Below are positions 34,276-43,280 of a DNA stretch of 55,776 bases, in pieces. The stretch spans positions 1-55,776 of the forward strand of contig FR899627.1 of NCBI GenBank assembly GCA_000437435.1. Reading direction: 5' to 3'. Numbering within the stretch: position 1 is the stretch's first letter; each line of letters opens with the position of its first letter. This DNA comes from Clostridium sp. CAG:768 (GTDB taxonomy: Bacteria; Cyanobacteriota; Vampirovibrionia; Gastranaerophilales; Gastranaerophilaceae). Below the pieces are notes generated by a model. The model worked only from the letters and a program-made list of their open reading frames with translations. It had not been told where the DNA came from and searched no databases. The position numbers were made by a program, and so were the translations under genes.

Positions 34276-35100
34276 ATGAAAATTTCTGTTGTCACAGCAA
34301 GTTATAATTATCAGGATTATATAAAAGAAACAATTCAATCTGTATTAGATCAAACATATAATGATTGGGAATTGATTATTGTAGATGATTGTTCCACTGA
34401 TAATTCTGTTGATGTAATAAAATCATTTAATGATGAACGAATAAAATTATTTATTAATGAAAAAAATCTCGGGCTTGCTCAAACAGTAAAACGCGGAGTA
34501 GAATATGCAACAGGGGAATGGATTGTCTTTTTAGAAAGTGATGATTTAATTACTCCTGACAATATTGAAAAAAAAGTTCAAATTATTAAAAAATATTCTG
34601 ACTTAAATTTAATTTTTAATGATTGTGAATTTTTTGGAGATAAAAATAAAGTCAAAGACTTTTCAATTGCTTTAAAAAAAACTAGAATTTTATTAAAGAA
34701 TAAAAATTATCCAACAAAAATGTTTTATAATTTTTATTTAAGTAATAAAATTTTTACTTTTTCATCAGTTATGGCAAAACGAGAAGATTTACTAAATATT
34801 AGTTATAATCCACCAATAGACAGTTTACTTGATTGGTGGCTATGGGTTCAACTTGCATATATTGGGAACTTTTACTATATACCAGAAAAACTCACAAAAT
34901 GGCGTTTGCATAAAAACAGCTATATAGAATCTTCCAATAATATTTCTTTGAATAAAATACATAATGAAATGTATTACAGAATGTTCAAAAAATACAAAAA
35001 AATAAAAATACTTATATTTATTCCATTCGCCCAAATTATTTGGGGATTACAACAAGCAAAAAAATTTTTAACAAAATTAATCTTTAATAAAAGGAAATAG
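34276..35100 (+). CDS. Glycosyltransferase family 2
   Basis: Transfers a sugar from a nucleotide-sugar to a surface-glycan acceptor. The 274-residue protein starts with the GT-A signature KISVVTASYNYQDYIKETIQSVLDQ, then LIIVDDCSTDNS, with the acid motif FLESDD (DxD equivalent) near residue 88. A C-terminal amphipathic helix rich in Lys and Phe suggests membrane association. I chose the ATG at 34276 because the family begins at KISVV. There is no Shine-Dalgarno, and TATAAT sits at 34267-34272, so the mRNA may be leaderless or the real start later. The 3' end overlaps the convergent gene by 24 bases. Confidence 0.88.
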   Translation: MKISVVTASYNYQDYIKETIQSVLDQTYNDWELIIVDDCSTDNSVDVIKSFNDERIKLFINEKNLGLAQTVKRGVEYATGEWIVFLESDDLITPDNIEKKVQIIKKYSDLNLIFNDCEFFGDKNKVKDFSIALKKTRILLKNKNYPTKMFYNFYLSNKIFTFSSVMAKREDLLNISYNPPIDSLLDWWLWVQLAYIGNFYYIPEKLTKWRLHKNSYIESSNNISLNKIHNEMYYRMFKKYKKIKILIFIPFAQIIWGLQQAKKFLTKLIFNKRK

Positions 35101-35964
35101 TTTATTTATCATAATTGCAAAAGGTTTTCTTATTACAAAAGGAAAGTTCGCAAGAATTGTAAATATAATTTTTTTTAATATAAAAGGAATTTTTCTGTTA
35201 ATTTCACGAGGAACTATAATCAAAGTTTTGGGGTAATTTCCAAGTAAGTTTTCATAATTTTCAATAGTAGTTGCATCTGTATTTTTTAAATCAAACAATG
35301 ATTTTTTGATAAAAGGCATTTTGTATTCTTCTATAATTTCACGCCATTTCAAAATTGCAATATTATTAATGTTTTCATAAGCATTTATCAAGGTCGAATA
35401 TTTGTAACCTTTACCTACAAGCAACTCTGTCAAACCAATTTCGTAATTTGAAATAATTAATTTTTTATTTGGTTGGTGCGTAATTGATTTCATGAATTCT
35501 GCAAAAAAATTTTTCTCGAAAATACATTTTTTTACTACAACAAAATAACTTTGAATATGAGGTCGTTTAATAAAAAAATGTCCGATACTTTTTTTATATC
35601 CGAAATTATTTTTTGTAATTCCCCAAAAATCACAATTTCTATTTCCCATTTCCGAAAAAACATTTTTTAACGGATACAAAGGACCATAACAACTGTCATT
35701 TGCAAAAATTAATTCATCATAATCATTTAATTTATCTTGTAAAAATAAAAAACCTCGTTTATAAGAGCCAAAATCATATTCATTATGCGGTTCAGCAATA
35801 ATTTTATCAGCTAAACCATTTAGAGATTCAGAATTTTTTAAATCTGAACAAGATACAAAAACAATTTTATCTGCAACCATTTTTAATTCTTTTAAATAGT
35901 AAAGAATGTAATCTTTAATAATTCCATCTTTATCATAATGTGCAAATATTACAGCTCTTTTCAT
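35077..35964 (-). CDS. RgpF-like rhamnan synthesis / glycosyltransferase-type protein
   Basis: Likely acts in polysaccharide assembly. The 295-residue protein matches the RgpF-type pattern: RAVIFAHYDKDGIIKDYILYYLKEL at the start, EPHNEYDFGSYKRGF, then ELIFANDSCYGPLYPLKNVF and CDFWGITKNN. This family occurs in rhamnose-containing surface polysaccharide loci. Family membership is recognised from these motifs; the acceptor and sugar are unknown. It overlaps the convergent GT2 gene at its 3' end, so antisense interference between the two mRNAs is possible. Confidence 0.8.
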   Translation of the reverse strand: MKRAVIFAHYDKDGIIKDYILYYLKELKMVADKIVFVSCSDLKNSESLNGLADKIIAEPHNEYDFGSYKRGFLFLQDKLNDYDELIFANDSCYGPLYPLKNVFSEMGNRNCDFWGITKNNFGYKKSIGHFFIKRPHIQSYFVVVKKCIFEKNFFAEFMKSITHQPNKKLIISNYEIGLTELLVGKGYKYSTLINAYENINNIAILKWREIIEEYKMPFIKKSLFDLKNTDATTIENYENLLGNYPKTLIIVPREINRKIPFILKKIIFTILANFPFVIRKPFAIMINKLFPFIKD

Positions 35965-36034
35965 AAATGAATTATATCATAAATACAATATCTGGTTGAT
36001 TGAAAAAATACAAATACAAAATAAAATTTTTATC

Positions 36035-36967
36035 ATGGAAGAAAAAGTTTTAAAACAGAAATTTGATGATTTATATAACAATGAAATCTTACCAAAAATA
36101 GAACCGTTTGAAACTGAACGATTAAAACTGTATGACAAGTGGAAGTTCGGCAACACATGTTCAAAAATTTTTGTAGTTTTATTAATCTGCGGCGGCTTTT
36201 TGGTTTCCTATGTTAAACTGCCTGTTTGGTTATTAATTGCATGGTTCGTTACAATCGTTATTTTATGTATATTTGCTTGCGACTCAATGGTTACGTCCAA
36301 AAAGTTTAAGGGCAAGTTAAAAACAAAACTTCTGGTAAAAATTCTGTCTGTTTTCGGGGATTTTAACGTTTTTACCAGCAGCAGCCTTATAACACTTGGA
36401 GATATTAAAAAATATGGTTTATTCCCTTATGCAGTTAGCAAAACGGATGATGACAATATTGCAGGTTTTTATAACGGCATGAGTTTATATTTAACTGAAA
36501 CCTCATTAAGCCACAGAGAGCGTAAAAGTTCTGTTATTGACTTCAGAGGTTTAATTGTTAAAACGGTTTTAAACAAAAACTATGAAGGAATGACCGTTTT
36601 ATCCCGAAAAGGAAATTCCTATTCCCGCAAGAGAGGATTGGAAAGGGTAACACTGGAAGACCCTGAATTTAATAATTTATATGAAATCTTTTCAGACAAT
36701 CAAGTTGAGGCACGATATATTTTAACCCCATCATTTATGCAGAGGCTGAAAAATATTGAAGATGTGTTCCAGGCAGAGGATATTCATTGTGTAATCAAAG
36801 ATAAATATATTACTCTTTTTATTGAAAATAATGAAGATTTTTTTGAAGTCGGTGATATAGGCGATACTTTATATGATAAAGGGAAATTTTGCCAAACTTA
36901 TAATGAACTTGTTTCTATTTTCAATTTAATCCATTATTTCAAACTTGATAAAAAACTCGGTTTATAA
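36035..36967 (+). CDS. DUF3137-type membrane protein
   Basis: Function unknown. From the ATG at 36035 the protein has 310 residues. A charged N-terminal helix precedes two adjacent membrane segments (about residues 43-65 and 67-87), then a soluble domain typical of DUF3137 (GFYNGMSLYLTETSLSH, SVIDFRGLIVKTVLNKNYEGMTVLSRK, ARYILTPSFMQRLKNIEDVF). A TTG at 35996 would extend it by 13 residues but is unlikely. Base composition looks a little richer in G and C than its neighbours, which may mark acquisition. It is followed 67 bases later by pheT. Confidence 0.78.
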   Translation: MEEKVLKQKFDDLYNNEILPKIEPFETERLKLYDKWKFGNTCSKIFVVLLICGGFLVSYVKLPVWLLIAWFVTIVILCIFACDSMVTSKKFKGKLKTKLLVKILSVFGDFNVFTSSSLITLGDIKKYGLFPYAVSKTDDDNIAGFYNGMSLYLTETSLSHRERKSSVIDFRGLIVKTVLNKNYEGMTVLSRKGNSYSRKRGLERVTLEDPEFNNLYEIFSDNQVEARYILTPSFMQRLKNIEDVFQAEDIHCVIKDKYITLFIENNEDFFEVGDIGDTLYDKGKFCQTYNELVSIFNLIHYFKLDKKLGL

Positions 36968-37034
36968 TTTACAATCATTCCCGTTTGTAGTATTATTCAG
37001 GTATAGAATTATTAAATGAGAGGGAATTATAAAA

Positions 37035-39500
37035 ATGCAAGTATCATTAAACTGGTTAAACGAATTTGTAGATTTATCTGATATAGAAGTTGAAAGAATA
37101 GCACATGAACTTACTATGAGCGGTTTGGAAGTTGAAGCTGTAGAAGAATTAAAGCCGAAATTTACAAACATAAAAACCGTTCAAATAGAAAAAATTGATA
37201 ATCACCCAAATTCTGATAGACTTCACCTTGTAACAGTAAATACAGGTTCAGGGTTAAAAACAGTTGTCTGTGGTGCTCAAAATATTGCTGAAGGGCAAAT
37301 TGTTCCATATGCATCAGTAGGCTCTCAAGTATTGGATAGAAAAACCGGTGAAATGTTTACACTTACTCCTGCTGTAATCAGAGGGGTTGAATCTCAAGGA
37401 ATGTTATGTTCTGCTGATGAATTAGGAGTTTCTGAACGTAATTATCAGGAAGAAGATGGTATTCTTATCTTAAATAGAATATTCCCAAATGTAAAAATTG
37501 GAGAAAATGCTGAAGATGTATTAGGCTTTGATAAAGACTACATTCTTGATGTTGCTCCAACTGCAAACAGAGGAGATCAGATGTCTGTAATCGGGATTGC
37601 AAGAGAATTAAGTGCAATTTTTGACAAACCTCTAAAATTCTCACCTCTTGAATGCACTAGAGATTTATCAACTGATAAATTCAAGGTTGAAATTATTGAT
37701 AATGACGTATGCAAATACTATTCACTCGGCATTTTGAAAAATATAAAAATTAAACCATCTCCTGATTGGATGCAAAAAAGATTATTAGCATCAGGAGTTC
37801 GTGCAATAAATAATGCTGTCGATATTACAAATTACGTAATGCTTGAATATGGTACACCATTTCATGCATTCGATTTAGACAAACTTGACGGTTATATTTG
37901 TATAAGACGAGCAAAAGAAGGCGAAAAAATTATAACTCTTGACGGTTCTGAAAGAACTTTGACAAATGACAGCGTTCTTATTGCTGACAAAGATAAAGGT
38001 GTATGTCTTGCAGGTGTATTTGGTGGAGAAAATTCTGAGATTGACGAAAATACTAAAAATGTTGCACTTGAAGCAGCTTATTTCCCATCAGCAACTACAA
38101 GAAAATCTTCAAGAAGTGTAGGATACCGCTCAGAAGCTTCAGCAAGATTTGAAAGAGGTGTTGATATTGAAGCAATCAAACCTGCTTTAATGCGTGCAAT
38201 GCAATTATTTACAGAACTCGCAGATGCTCAAATTGAAGGGGTTGTTGAAGCAGGTGAAAATAAACTTGAACCTATTGAAATTACTCTTAGATATGCTCAA
38301 ATAAAACGAATTTTAGGATGTGAAATTGCTCCTGATAAATGTATTTCAATCCTTGAAAAATTAGGATTTAAAAAACTTGGCGGTAATGATGCTGCTGCTA
38401 AATTTTTAGTTCCATCATTTAGAGCTAATGATGTAACTCGAGAAATTGACTTAATAGAAGAAATCGCTCGTATTAACGGCTATGATAAAATTACTCCGAC
38501 ATTGCCAAGCAAAACTCAAACTCCTGAAATTTCTCTTGAAGAAAAAGTGATTAAAAAAATTAATGAATTAATGCTTGCATCAGGCTTAGATGAAATAATT
38601 ACATCATCATTAATTGGAAAACCACTACTTGATAAATATATGCAGACTTGTGATGAATCAAAAACTGTAAAAGTTTTAAATTCTGCAAGTGAAGAATGCA
38701 CAATGCTAAGACAAAATATGGCAGCAAGCGTTCTTAATTGCATGAAATACAATTACGATAACGGACAAAAAATATTCTGGGCATACGAAATCGGAAAAAT
38801 TTATAACGTAATTGCGCCAGCAGATGAAAAATCCACAGGTGTTAAAGAAGAAAGAATTCTTTCAGGAATTTTGACAGGTGAAACTGAAAATTCAAAATGG
38901 CAAGTTAAAACTCAAACAGATTTCTTTACACTAAAAGGTATTATTGAAAAATTGTTCGAAGAACTTGGTGTTACAAAACGAATTAAATTAACTCCTTGTG
39001 AAGATATTGACTACATGCACCCATACAGAAGTGCAAAAGTTAATGTGCTTGGCAAAAACCTTACTTGCATAGGATACTTTGGTCAAATTCACCCACTATT
39101 AAAAGATAAATTGAAAATTAAAGGTCAAGATGTATTTATGTTTGAAATTAATCTCGATGAAATAATTTCAATTATCAAAGAACATACGGTAAGATACAAA
39201 AAATTACCTCAATTCCCTGAAGTTCGAAGAGATTTAGCTTTTGTAATCAATGAAGAAGTATCATTTGATGATATCCAAAAAGTTATCAAAGGTGCAGTGC
39301 AACAAAACATCTTCAAAGGCAGTGAAGTATTTGACGTATATCAAGGCGAAAATATTGAAAAAGGTTTCAAAAGTCTTGCTTTCCGCATAAAAATGCAAGA
39401 TGAAAATGCAACTTTGACAGATGAAGTAATAGAACGTCAAATGAATAATGTTCGTGCAAAACTTCAAAAAACATATGCAGAAATAAGTTTCCGCGAATAG
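37035..39500 (+). CDS. pheT: Phenylalanyl-tRNA synthetase beta subunit
   Basis: Forms the alpha2-beta2 enzyme that charges tRNA-Phe. The 821-residue protein has an N-terminal tRNA-binding domain (HPNSDRLHLVTVNTG), B3/B4 editing domain, B5 domain (INGYDKITPTLPS) and the C-terminal anticodon-binding FDX-ACB domain (KKLPQFPEVRRDLAFVINEEVSFDDI). The partner pheS is not adjacent, so the subunits are encoded apart. GAGAGGGAATT precedes the ATG. The gene ends directly at a GC-rich tandem repeat. Confidence 0.97.
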   Translation: MQVSLNWLNEFVDLSDIEVERIAHELTMSGLEVEAVEELKPKFTNIKTVQIEKIDNHPNSDRLHLVTVNTGSGLKTVVCGAQNIAEGQIVPYASVGSQVLDRKTGEMFTLTPAVIRGVESQGMLCSADELGVSERNYQEEDGILILNRIFPNVKIGENAEDVLGFDKDYILDVAPTANRGDQMSVIGIARELSAIFDKPLKFSPLECTRDLSTDKFKVEIIDNDVCKYYSLGILKNIKIKPSPDWMQKRLLASGVRAINNAVDITNYVMLEYGTPFHAFDLDKLDGYICIRRAKEGEKIITLDGSERTLTNDSVLIADKDKGVCLAGVFGGENSEIDENTKNVALEAAYFPSATTRKSSRSVGYRSEASARFERGVDIEAIKPALMRAMQLFTELADAQIEGVVEAGENKLEPIEITLRYAQIKRILGCEIAPDKCISILEKLGFKKLGGNDAAAKFLVPSFRANDVTREIDLIEEIARINGYDKITPTLPSKTQTPEISLEEKVIKKINELMLASGLDEIITSSLIGKPLLDKYMQTCDESKTVKVLNSASEECTMLRQNMAASVLNCMKYNYDNGQKIFWAYEIGKIYNVIAPADEKSTGVKEERILSGILTGETENSKWQVKTQTDFFTLKGIIEKLFEELGVTKRIKLTPCEDIDYMHPYRSAKVNVLGKNLTCIGYFGQIHPLLKDKLKIKGQDVFMFEINLDEIISIIKEHTVRYKKLPQFPEVRRDLAFVINEEVSFDDIQKVIKGAVQQNIFKGSEVFDVYQGENIEKGFKSLAFRIKMQDENATLTDEVIERQMNNVRAKLQKTYAEISFRE

Positions 39501-39640
39501 GAGCGTAGCCGCTCCATCCAACACCTAGATGGTAGTAAGACTTTCCAGGTAAATGAGAAAAGAAGCGTAGCCGCTCCACCCAACACTTGGATAGTTCGTG
39601 AGACTTTCAGGTAAATGTGAAAAGGGAGCGTAGCCGTTCC
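39500..39640. repeat. Tandem GC-rich hairpin repeat (about 62-base period, 2.2 copies)
   Basis: GGAGCGTAGCCGCTCC (39500-39515), AAGCGTAGCCGCTCC (about 39563-39577) and GGAGCGTAGCCGTTCC (39625-39640) are spaced 62-63 bases apart. Each folds as GGAGCG/CGCTCC with a TAGC loop. The spacers share CAACAC, GAT and AGACTTTC(C)AGGTAAATG(A/T)GAAAAG. The GC content is far above the surroundings. No poly-T follows, so these are not ordinary terminators. Confidence 0.8.
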
Positions 39641-39694
39641 ACCAGTTGCTTAAGGAAAATTTATATAGAAATACAAAACATACGAGGTATCGAT

Positions 39695-40339
39695 ATGAAA
39701 AAATTTTTATTAATACTTGCAATTTTACTATTAATGCCGGTAAAAGGATTTTGTGAAAATGTTGTCCCTCAGTATGTGAGTATTGAACACACAAATACAC
39801 TAGGACTATACCAAGCCCCAAGCGAAATCGTTTTATACAAAGAACCTTACCAATCTTCAAATATCGTTCACAGCATCAGCTGGATTGGAGATAAAATATT
39901 CCCGGAAAGTGTAAAGGCAAATGATTTATTTATAGTATTTTTACCTCAAAAAAATCTTGGCTTTTTAGCTGTGACAGATGAAACTGATGAATGGGTTCAG
40001 GTAATCTATAATAATTCGACTGGCGATAAAGGCTGGATAAAAAAAGATGATCCATACAGATTTATGAGTTGGATTATGTTTTACAACATGTACGGGAAAA
40101 AATACGGGCTTAATTTACTGAAAGAAGCTCCACCAGAAGCAAAAGATTTACACACATCAACAGATGACAAATCTCAAATTGTAGGCACAATAAATATGCC
40201 TCAAAAGATTAATCTTAATGTAATGCGAGGGAATTGGGCATTAGTAAGCGTAATGGATATCGATAGAACTCCCAAAACAGGTTATGTCAGATGGCGCTCA
40301 GATAACGGTGTAAAATATTATTTCCCTGCTATTAAATAA
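39695..40339 (+). CDS. Unrecognised secreted protein, SH3-like
   Basis: Probably periplasmic. From the ATG at 39695 (214 residues; GAGG eight bases upstream) the protein has a clear signal peptide (KKFLLILAILLLMPVKGFCEN). The mature part has two beta-rich units: the first includes LYKEPYQSSNIVHSISW and DEWVQVIYNNSTGDKGWIKKDD, the second LHTSTDDKSQIVGTINMPQKINLNVMRGNWALVSVMD. This pattern of W-containing strands after a residue pair resembles bacterial SH3 domains. The tandem hairpin repeats lie just upstream. The family is not certain. Confidence 0.75.
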   Translation: MKKFLLILAILLLMPVKGFCENVVPQYVSIEHTNTLGLYQAPSEIVLYKEPYQSSNIVHSISWIGDKIFPESVKANDLFIVFLPQKNLGFLAVTDETDEWVQVIYNNSTGDKGWIKKDDPYRFMSWIMFYNMYGKKYGLNLLKEAPPEAKDLHTSTDDKSQIVGTINMPQKINLNVMRGNWALVSVMDIDRTPKTGYVRWRSDNGVKYYFPAIK

Positions 40340-40341
40340 AA

Positions 40342-40551
40342 TTATAAATTGTCAAAATTGCATAGCTCTTGTACAGTTATGCCAAAAGCTCCTGCAATAG
40401 CTTCTAATGTATTAAACGTAGGAGATTTTTGACCTCGTTCTATTGCTCCAATAGTTGGTCTGCTTAAATTTGCTAATTCCGCAAGTTTTTCTTGAGAAAT
40501 ATTTCTCTTTACTCTTTCTAGTTTAATTTTTAAGCCAATTTTATTATTCAT
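40342..40551 (-). CDS. Small XRE/Cro-type HTH regulator
   Basis: DNA-binding transcriptional regulator made of a single HTH domain. The 69-residue protein reads as an HTH_3 fold: IKLERVKRNISQEKLAELANLSRPTIGAIERGQKSPTFNTLEAIAGAFG. The recognition helix is SRPTIGAIERG. There is no sensor domain. It lies antisense-convergent to the secreted protein gene and divergent from the small gene at 40641, with a 90-base gap where it could regulate both. The relic at 8953 resembles its C terminus. Confidence 0.93.
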   Translation of the reverse strand: MNNKIGLKIKLERVKRNISQEKLAELANLSRPTIGAIERGQKSPTFNTLEAIAGAFGITVQELCNFDNL

Positions 40552-40640
40552 TCTGTATACTATTATATTCTAATTGACAAATTTATTTCTATATCCTATA
40601 ATTATCAAAAAGATAATTAAAGTTGCGGGAGTAAAATATT

Positions 40641-40868
40641 ATGGAAGAAAAAATTAATGATATCCTTGAAAATACGATTAACGTATATAACCAGATGAAG
40701 GTTTTGAATGATTCCCTTATGCTTTCTTTCCAAAATGACAAGGATAATTATTATCAATACGCTTGTGCTGAAATAATTTTAGACAATCTTGACAAAGTCT
40801 GCGAAAAACTTGAAAACTTGGACTGCGAAGTTTGTGCTTTACAATCTGAAAAAAATACTCGACAATAA
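40641..40868 (+). CDS. Unrecognised 75-residue acidic helical protein
   Basis: No family recognised. Short and acidic, with Cys residues clustered near the C terminus (DKVCEKLENLDCEVCALQ) and a predicted all-helical fold. A moderate GGGAG site lies upstream. It stands divergent to the XRE regulator and 73 bases before rplI. Its codon use and stop spacing look genuine, but it could be an overcalled open frame. Confidence 0.55.
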   Translation: MEEKINDILENTINVYNQMKVLNDSLMLSFQNDKDNYYQYACAEIILDNLDKVCEKLENLDCEVCALQSEKNTRQ

Positions 40869-40941
40869 TTTGTGTTTATTGTATTATTGCCGTATTGACG
40901 AATAATTACTAACGAATATAAATAGAAAAGGAGATATAAAA

Positions 40942-41439
40942 ATGCAGGTTATATTGAAAAAAGACGTTCAAAACCTCGGTGAAGCAGGCGATATCGTTAA
41001 TGTAAAAGACGGTTATGCTAGAAACTTTTTGCTTCCACAATCTGTAGCTGAAATCGCTACTAAAGGTGCTTTAGAAAACAGAGAAAAGAATTTAGCTAGA
41101 ATTAAAGCTAAACAAGAAAAATTACACGCTGAAGCATTAGAAACAGCTAAGAAAATCGAAGAATTCGGTAAGCTTGAACTTTCAGCTAAAGCTGGTGAAT
41201 CTGGGAAATTATTCGGTACAATTACTACTAAAAAATTGACTGAAGAATTACAAGCTAAATCTGGTATTGAAGTTGACAGAAAAAATGTTTCTTTAAATGC
41301 TCCAATCAACAAAGTTGGTGAATACACAATGTTAATCAAATTAACTTCAAAAGTTAAATGTGAATTAGCAGTTGTAGTTACAGCTTCTGAAGTATTAAAA
41401 GAATCAGTTGAAGAAGTAGCTGAAGAAACTGAAGAATAG
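40942..41439 (+). CDS. rplI: 50S ribosomal protein L9
   Basis: Large-subunit protein at the base of the L1 stalk. It has 165 residues. The N-terminal domain MQVILKKDVQNLGEAGDIVNVKDGYARNFLLPQ is canonical, followed by a long Lys/Glu connecting helix and the C-terminal domain ending with an acidic tail. AAAAGGAGAT precedes the ATG. It ends eight bases before the MetE-like gene, so the one-carbon cluster is probably co-transcribed with it. Confidence 0.97.
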   Translation: MQVILKKDVQNLGEAGDIVNVKDGYARNFLLPQSVAEIATKGALENREKNLARIKAKQEKLHAEALETAKKIEEFGKLELSAKAGESGKLFGTITTKKLTEELQAKSGIEVDRKNVSLNAPINKVGEYTMLIKLTSKVKCELAVVVTASEVLKESVEEVAEETEE

Positions 41440-41446
41440 GCGGCAA

Positions 41447-42526
41447 ATGGTTACAAATTCTAAATTGACGCTTGAATGCTTAGCAATAGGTTCTTTGCCT
41501 CATATCAATTTAGAAAATGCAATGGAATTAGTAAAAAAAGACTTTAAAAATATTCCATTTTGGCCACAGCTTACAAAGATTAATAAAAACGAAGACATGA
41601 TTTTTCAATTTTTGGAAAATATGCCTTCGTTTTTTATTGATCCAGAAAGCGGAAAAACTTACCTTGAAACAGAAAGCGATAAATTCTTTGAAGATATGGA
41701 GCAATTTTTTTGCGATTACGAAGAAATTATCTCTGATATAAATTCTGAAATTATTGAAAAATATGCAATAAATTACTCTTGCGCATTCCCTGAATTTATA
41801 AAAATAATCAAAAGTACAAAACCTGCTTTTGCAAAAGGTCAAATTGTCGGACCTTTTACTCTTGCAACAACATTAGTAGATAAAAATGGCAAATGTGCTT
41901 TTTATGATGAAACATTGAAAGAAATAATTACAAAAACTCTTTCAATAAAAGCTCTATGGCAGATTAAAAATATAAAATCAGCAAATCCTGACACTACACC
42001 GATAATTTTTATTGATGAACCTTCAATTTCACAACTTGGCACTTCTGCTTTTATAACTATTTCAACAGAAGAAGTTGTAGAAATGATAAAAGAAATTTCT
42101 GATTTAATAAAAGAAAACGGAGCAATTAGTGCAATCCACTGTTGCGGGAAATGCGATTGGGATATCCCAATTAGTGCCGGGGTAGATATTATAAATTTTG
42201 ATGCGTATACTTTTTCTCAAAATTTAAGCTTGCACAGCAAAAGTATAAAATCTTTCCTTGAACAGGGCGGAAAAATAGCTTGGGGAGTAATCCCTACACT
42301 TCACCCTGAAGTCTTAGAAAATGCAAAATTAGATACAATGCTCACTGTTTTAAAAAAAGCTGTAAAATATTTGACTGAAAAAGGTATTGATGAGAAAATT
42401 ATTATAGCAAATTCTTTAATCACACCTTCTTGCGGTGCCGGAGCTTTGAGTGAAGATTTAGCTGAGAAAGCAATGGATTTAACAAAACAATTGTCTGATA
42501 CTTTAAAAGAAAGGTATAAAGGTTGA
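41447..42526 (+). CDS. UROD/MetE-like methyltransferase family protein
   Basis: TIM-barrel protein of the uroporphyrinogen decarboxylase / cobalamin-independent methionine synthase superfamily. At 359 residues it corresponds to the catalytic half of MetE only. Likely zinc ligands are His231 and Cys233 (HCCGKC) and Cys329 (TPSCGAG); the usual Glu ligand is not obvious. Short MetE-like proteins of this size are known to take methyl groups from corrinoid proteins rather than folate (general knowledge; not shown here). It overlaps the CooC-like gene by four bases, and FolD follows, giving a one-carbon context. The exact substrate is unknown. Confidence 0.82.
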   Translation: MVTNSKLTLECLAIGSLPHINLENAMELVKKDFKNIPFWPQLTKINKNEDMIFQFLENMPSFFIDPESGKTYLETESDKFFEDMEQFFCDYEEIISDINSEIIEKYAINYSCAFPEFIKIIKSTKPAFAKGQIVGPFTLATTLVDKNGKCAFYDETLKEIITKTLSIKALWQIKNIKSANPDTTPIIFIDEPSISQLGTSAFITISTEEVVEMIKEISDLIKENGAISAIHCCGKCDWDIPISAGVDIINFDAYTFSQNLSLHSKSIKSFLEQGGKIAWGVIPTLHPEVLENAKLDTMLTVLKKAVKYLTEKGIDEKIIIANSLITPSCGAGALSEDLAEKAMDLTKQLSDTLKERYKG

Positions 42527-43275
42527 CTTTTAAATTAGCAATCACAGGAAAAAGCGGAAGCGGAAAAACAACTGTTACAAAAGCATTTTTAAGAATTTTT
42601 CAGGAATATTTCCCTGAGAAATCAATTTTGCTTTTTGATAATGACTTAACAAGTGAATTAGGTCATAGTTTTGGACTTGATATAAGAAATACAATTTACG
42701 GTATCAGAAGCGGGAAACACGAGTATAAAACAGGTATTCCTGAAGGTATGTCTAAACAAGAATTTGTTGAATGGGCAATGGAAGATATTGTTGTTTCGCT
42801 GGATGAAAATGTTGATATTATCGTATCTTGGTTTGTAGGCTCAAAAGATTGCAGATGTCCAATTACAGGGCAAATCAATGATGCTGTGCTAAAACTTTTG
42901 GACAGATATGATATTGTAATTTTTGATTGTGAATTTGATTTAAAATACTTAAATCAACTAGTAGATACCGATATTGATACAACAATAATTGTTGCGAATC
43001 CAACTGAAGAAAGTGCACATCTTGCAAAACGTATTGAAGAGTTCAGTGCAAAATATGCAGCAGGAAATCAATTAGGAGTTGTAATCAATAAAGTTGATAA
43101 TACAAATTTACCTTCAGTATATGAACTTTTAAAACGCTTTGATCTTGACGTTTTAGGAGTAATCCCTATAGATAGCGAATTAAAAACTCATGCTATGGAT
43201 AGAGAATCTCAATTAATTCAAGATGCTATAAAACAATTTTATTTCAGACTTAATCTTCCTCAAGTCAGAGAGTAG
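42523..43275 (+). CDS. CooC-like nucleotide-binding maturation ATPase
   Basis: SIMIBI/MinD-type P-loop ATPase. The 250-residue protein has a deviant Walker A, TGKSGSGKTTVTK (residues 8-20), and a CxC pair at residues 110 and 112 (DCRCPI). This is the same type and position as the CxC that binds metal in CooC, the nickel-insertion ATPase of carbon monoxide dehydrogenase. Such ATPases also help insert metals or reactivate corrinoid enzymes. No CODH gene is present in the window. It sits in an overlapping pair with the MetE-like gene, so it may serve that enzyme. Confidence 0.78.
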   Translation: MTFKLAITGKSGSGKTTVTKAFLRIFQEYFPEKSILLFDNDLTSELGHSFGLDIRNTIYGIRSGKHEYKTGIPEGMSKQEFVEWAMEDIVVSLDENVDIIVSWFVGSKDCRCPITGQINDAVLKLLDRYDIVIFDCEFDLKYLNQLVDTDIDTTIIVANPTEESAHLAKRIEEFSAKYAAGNQLGVVINKVDNTNLPSVYELLKRFDLDVLGVIPIDSELKTHAMDRESQLIQDAIKQFYFRLNLPQVRE

Positions 43276-43280
43276 GTAAA

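Noticed and set aside
39525..39860. Minus-strand open frame over the tandem repeat with WxGYAPFSHLP repeats
   Set aside because: The repeated peptide is the translation of the 62-base DNA repeat, lacks a ribosome site and overlaps the secreted protein gene.
41447..42526. Uroporphyrinogen decarboxylase for haem synthesis
   Set aside because: The N-terminal Arg/Asp motifs of HemE are absent, while HxC and PSCG zinc-ligand motifs of the MetE side are present.
42523..43275. Dephospho-CoA kinase or uridine kinase
   Set aside because: The P-loop fits such kinases superficially, but the CxC pair at 110-112 and the MinD-like VVINKVDN segment fit CooC-type ATPases better.
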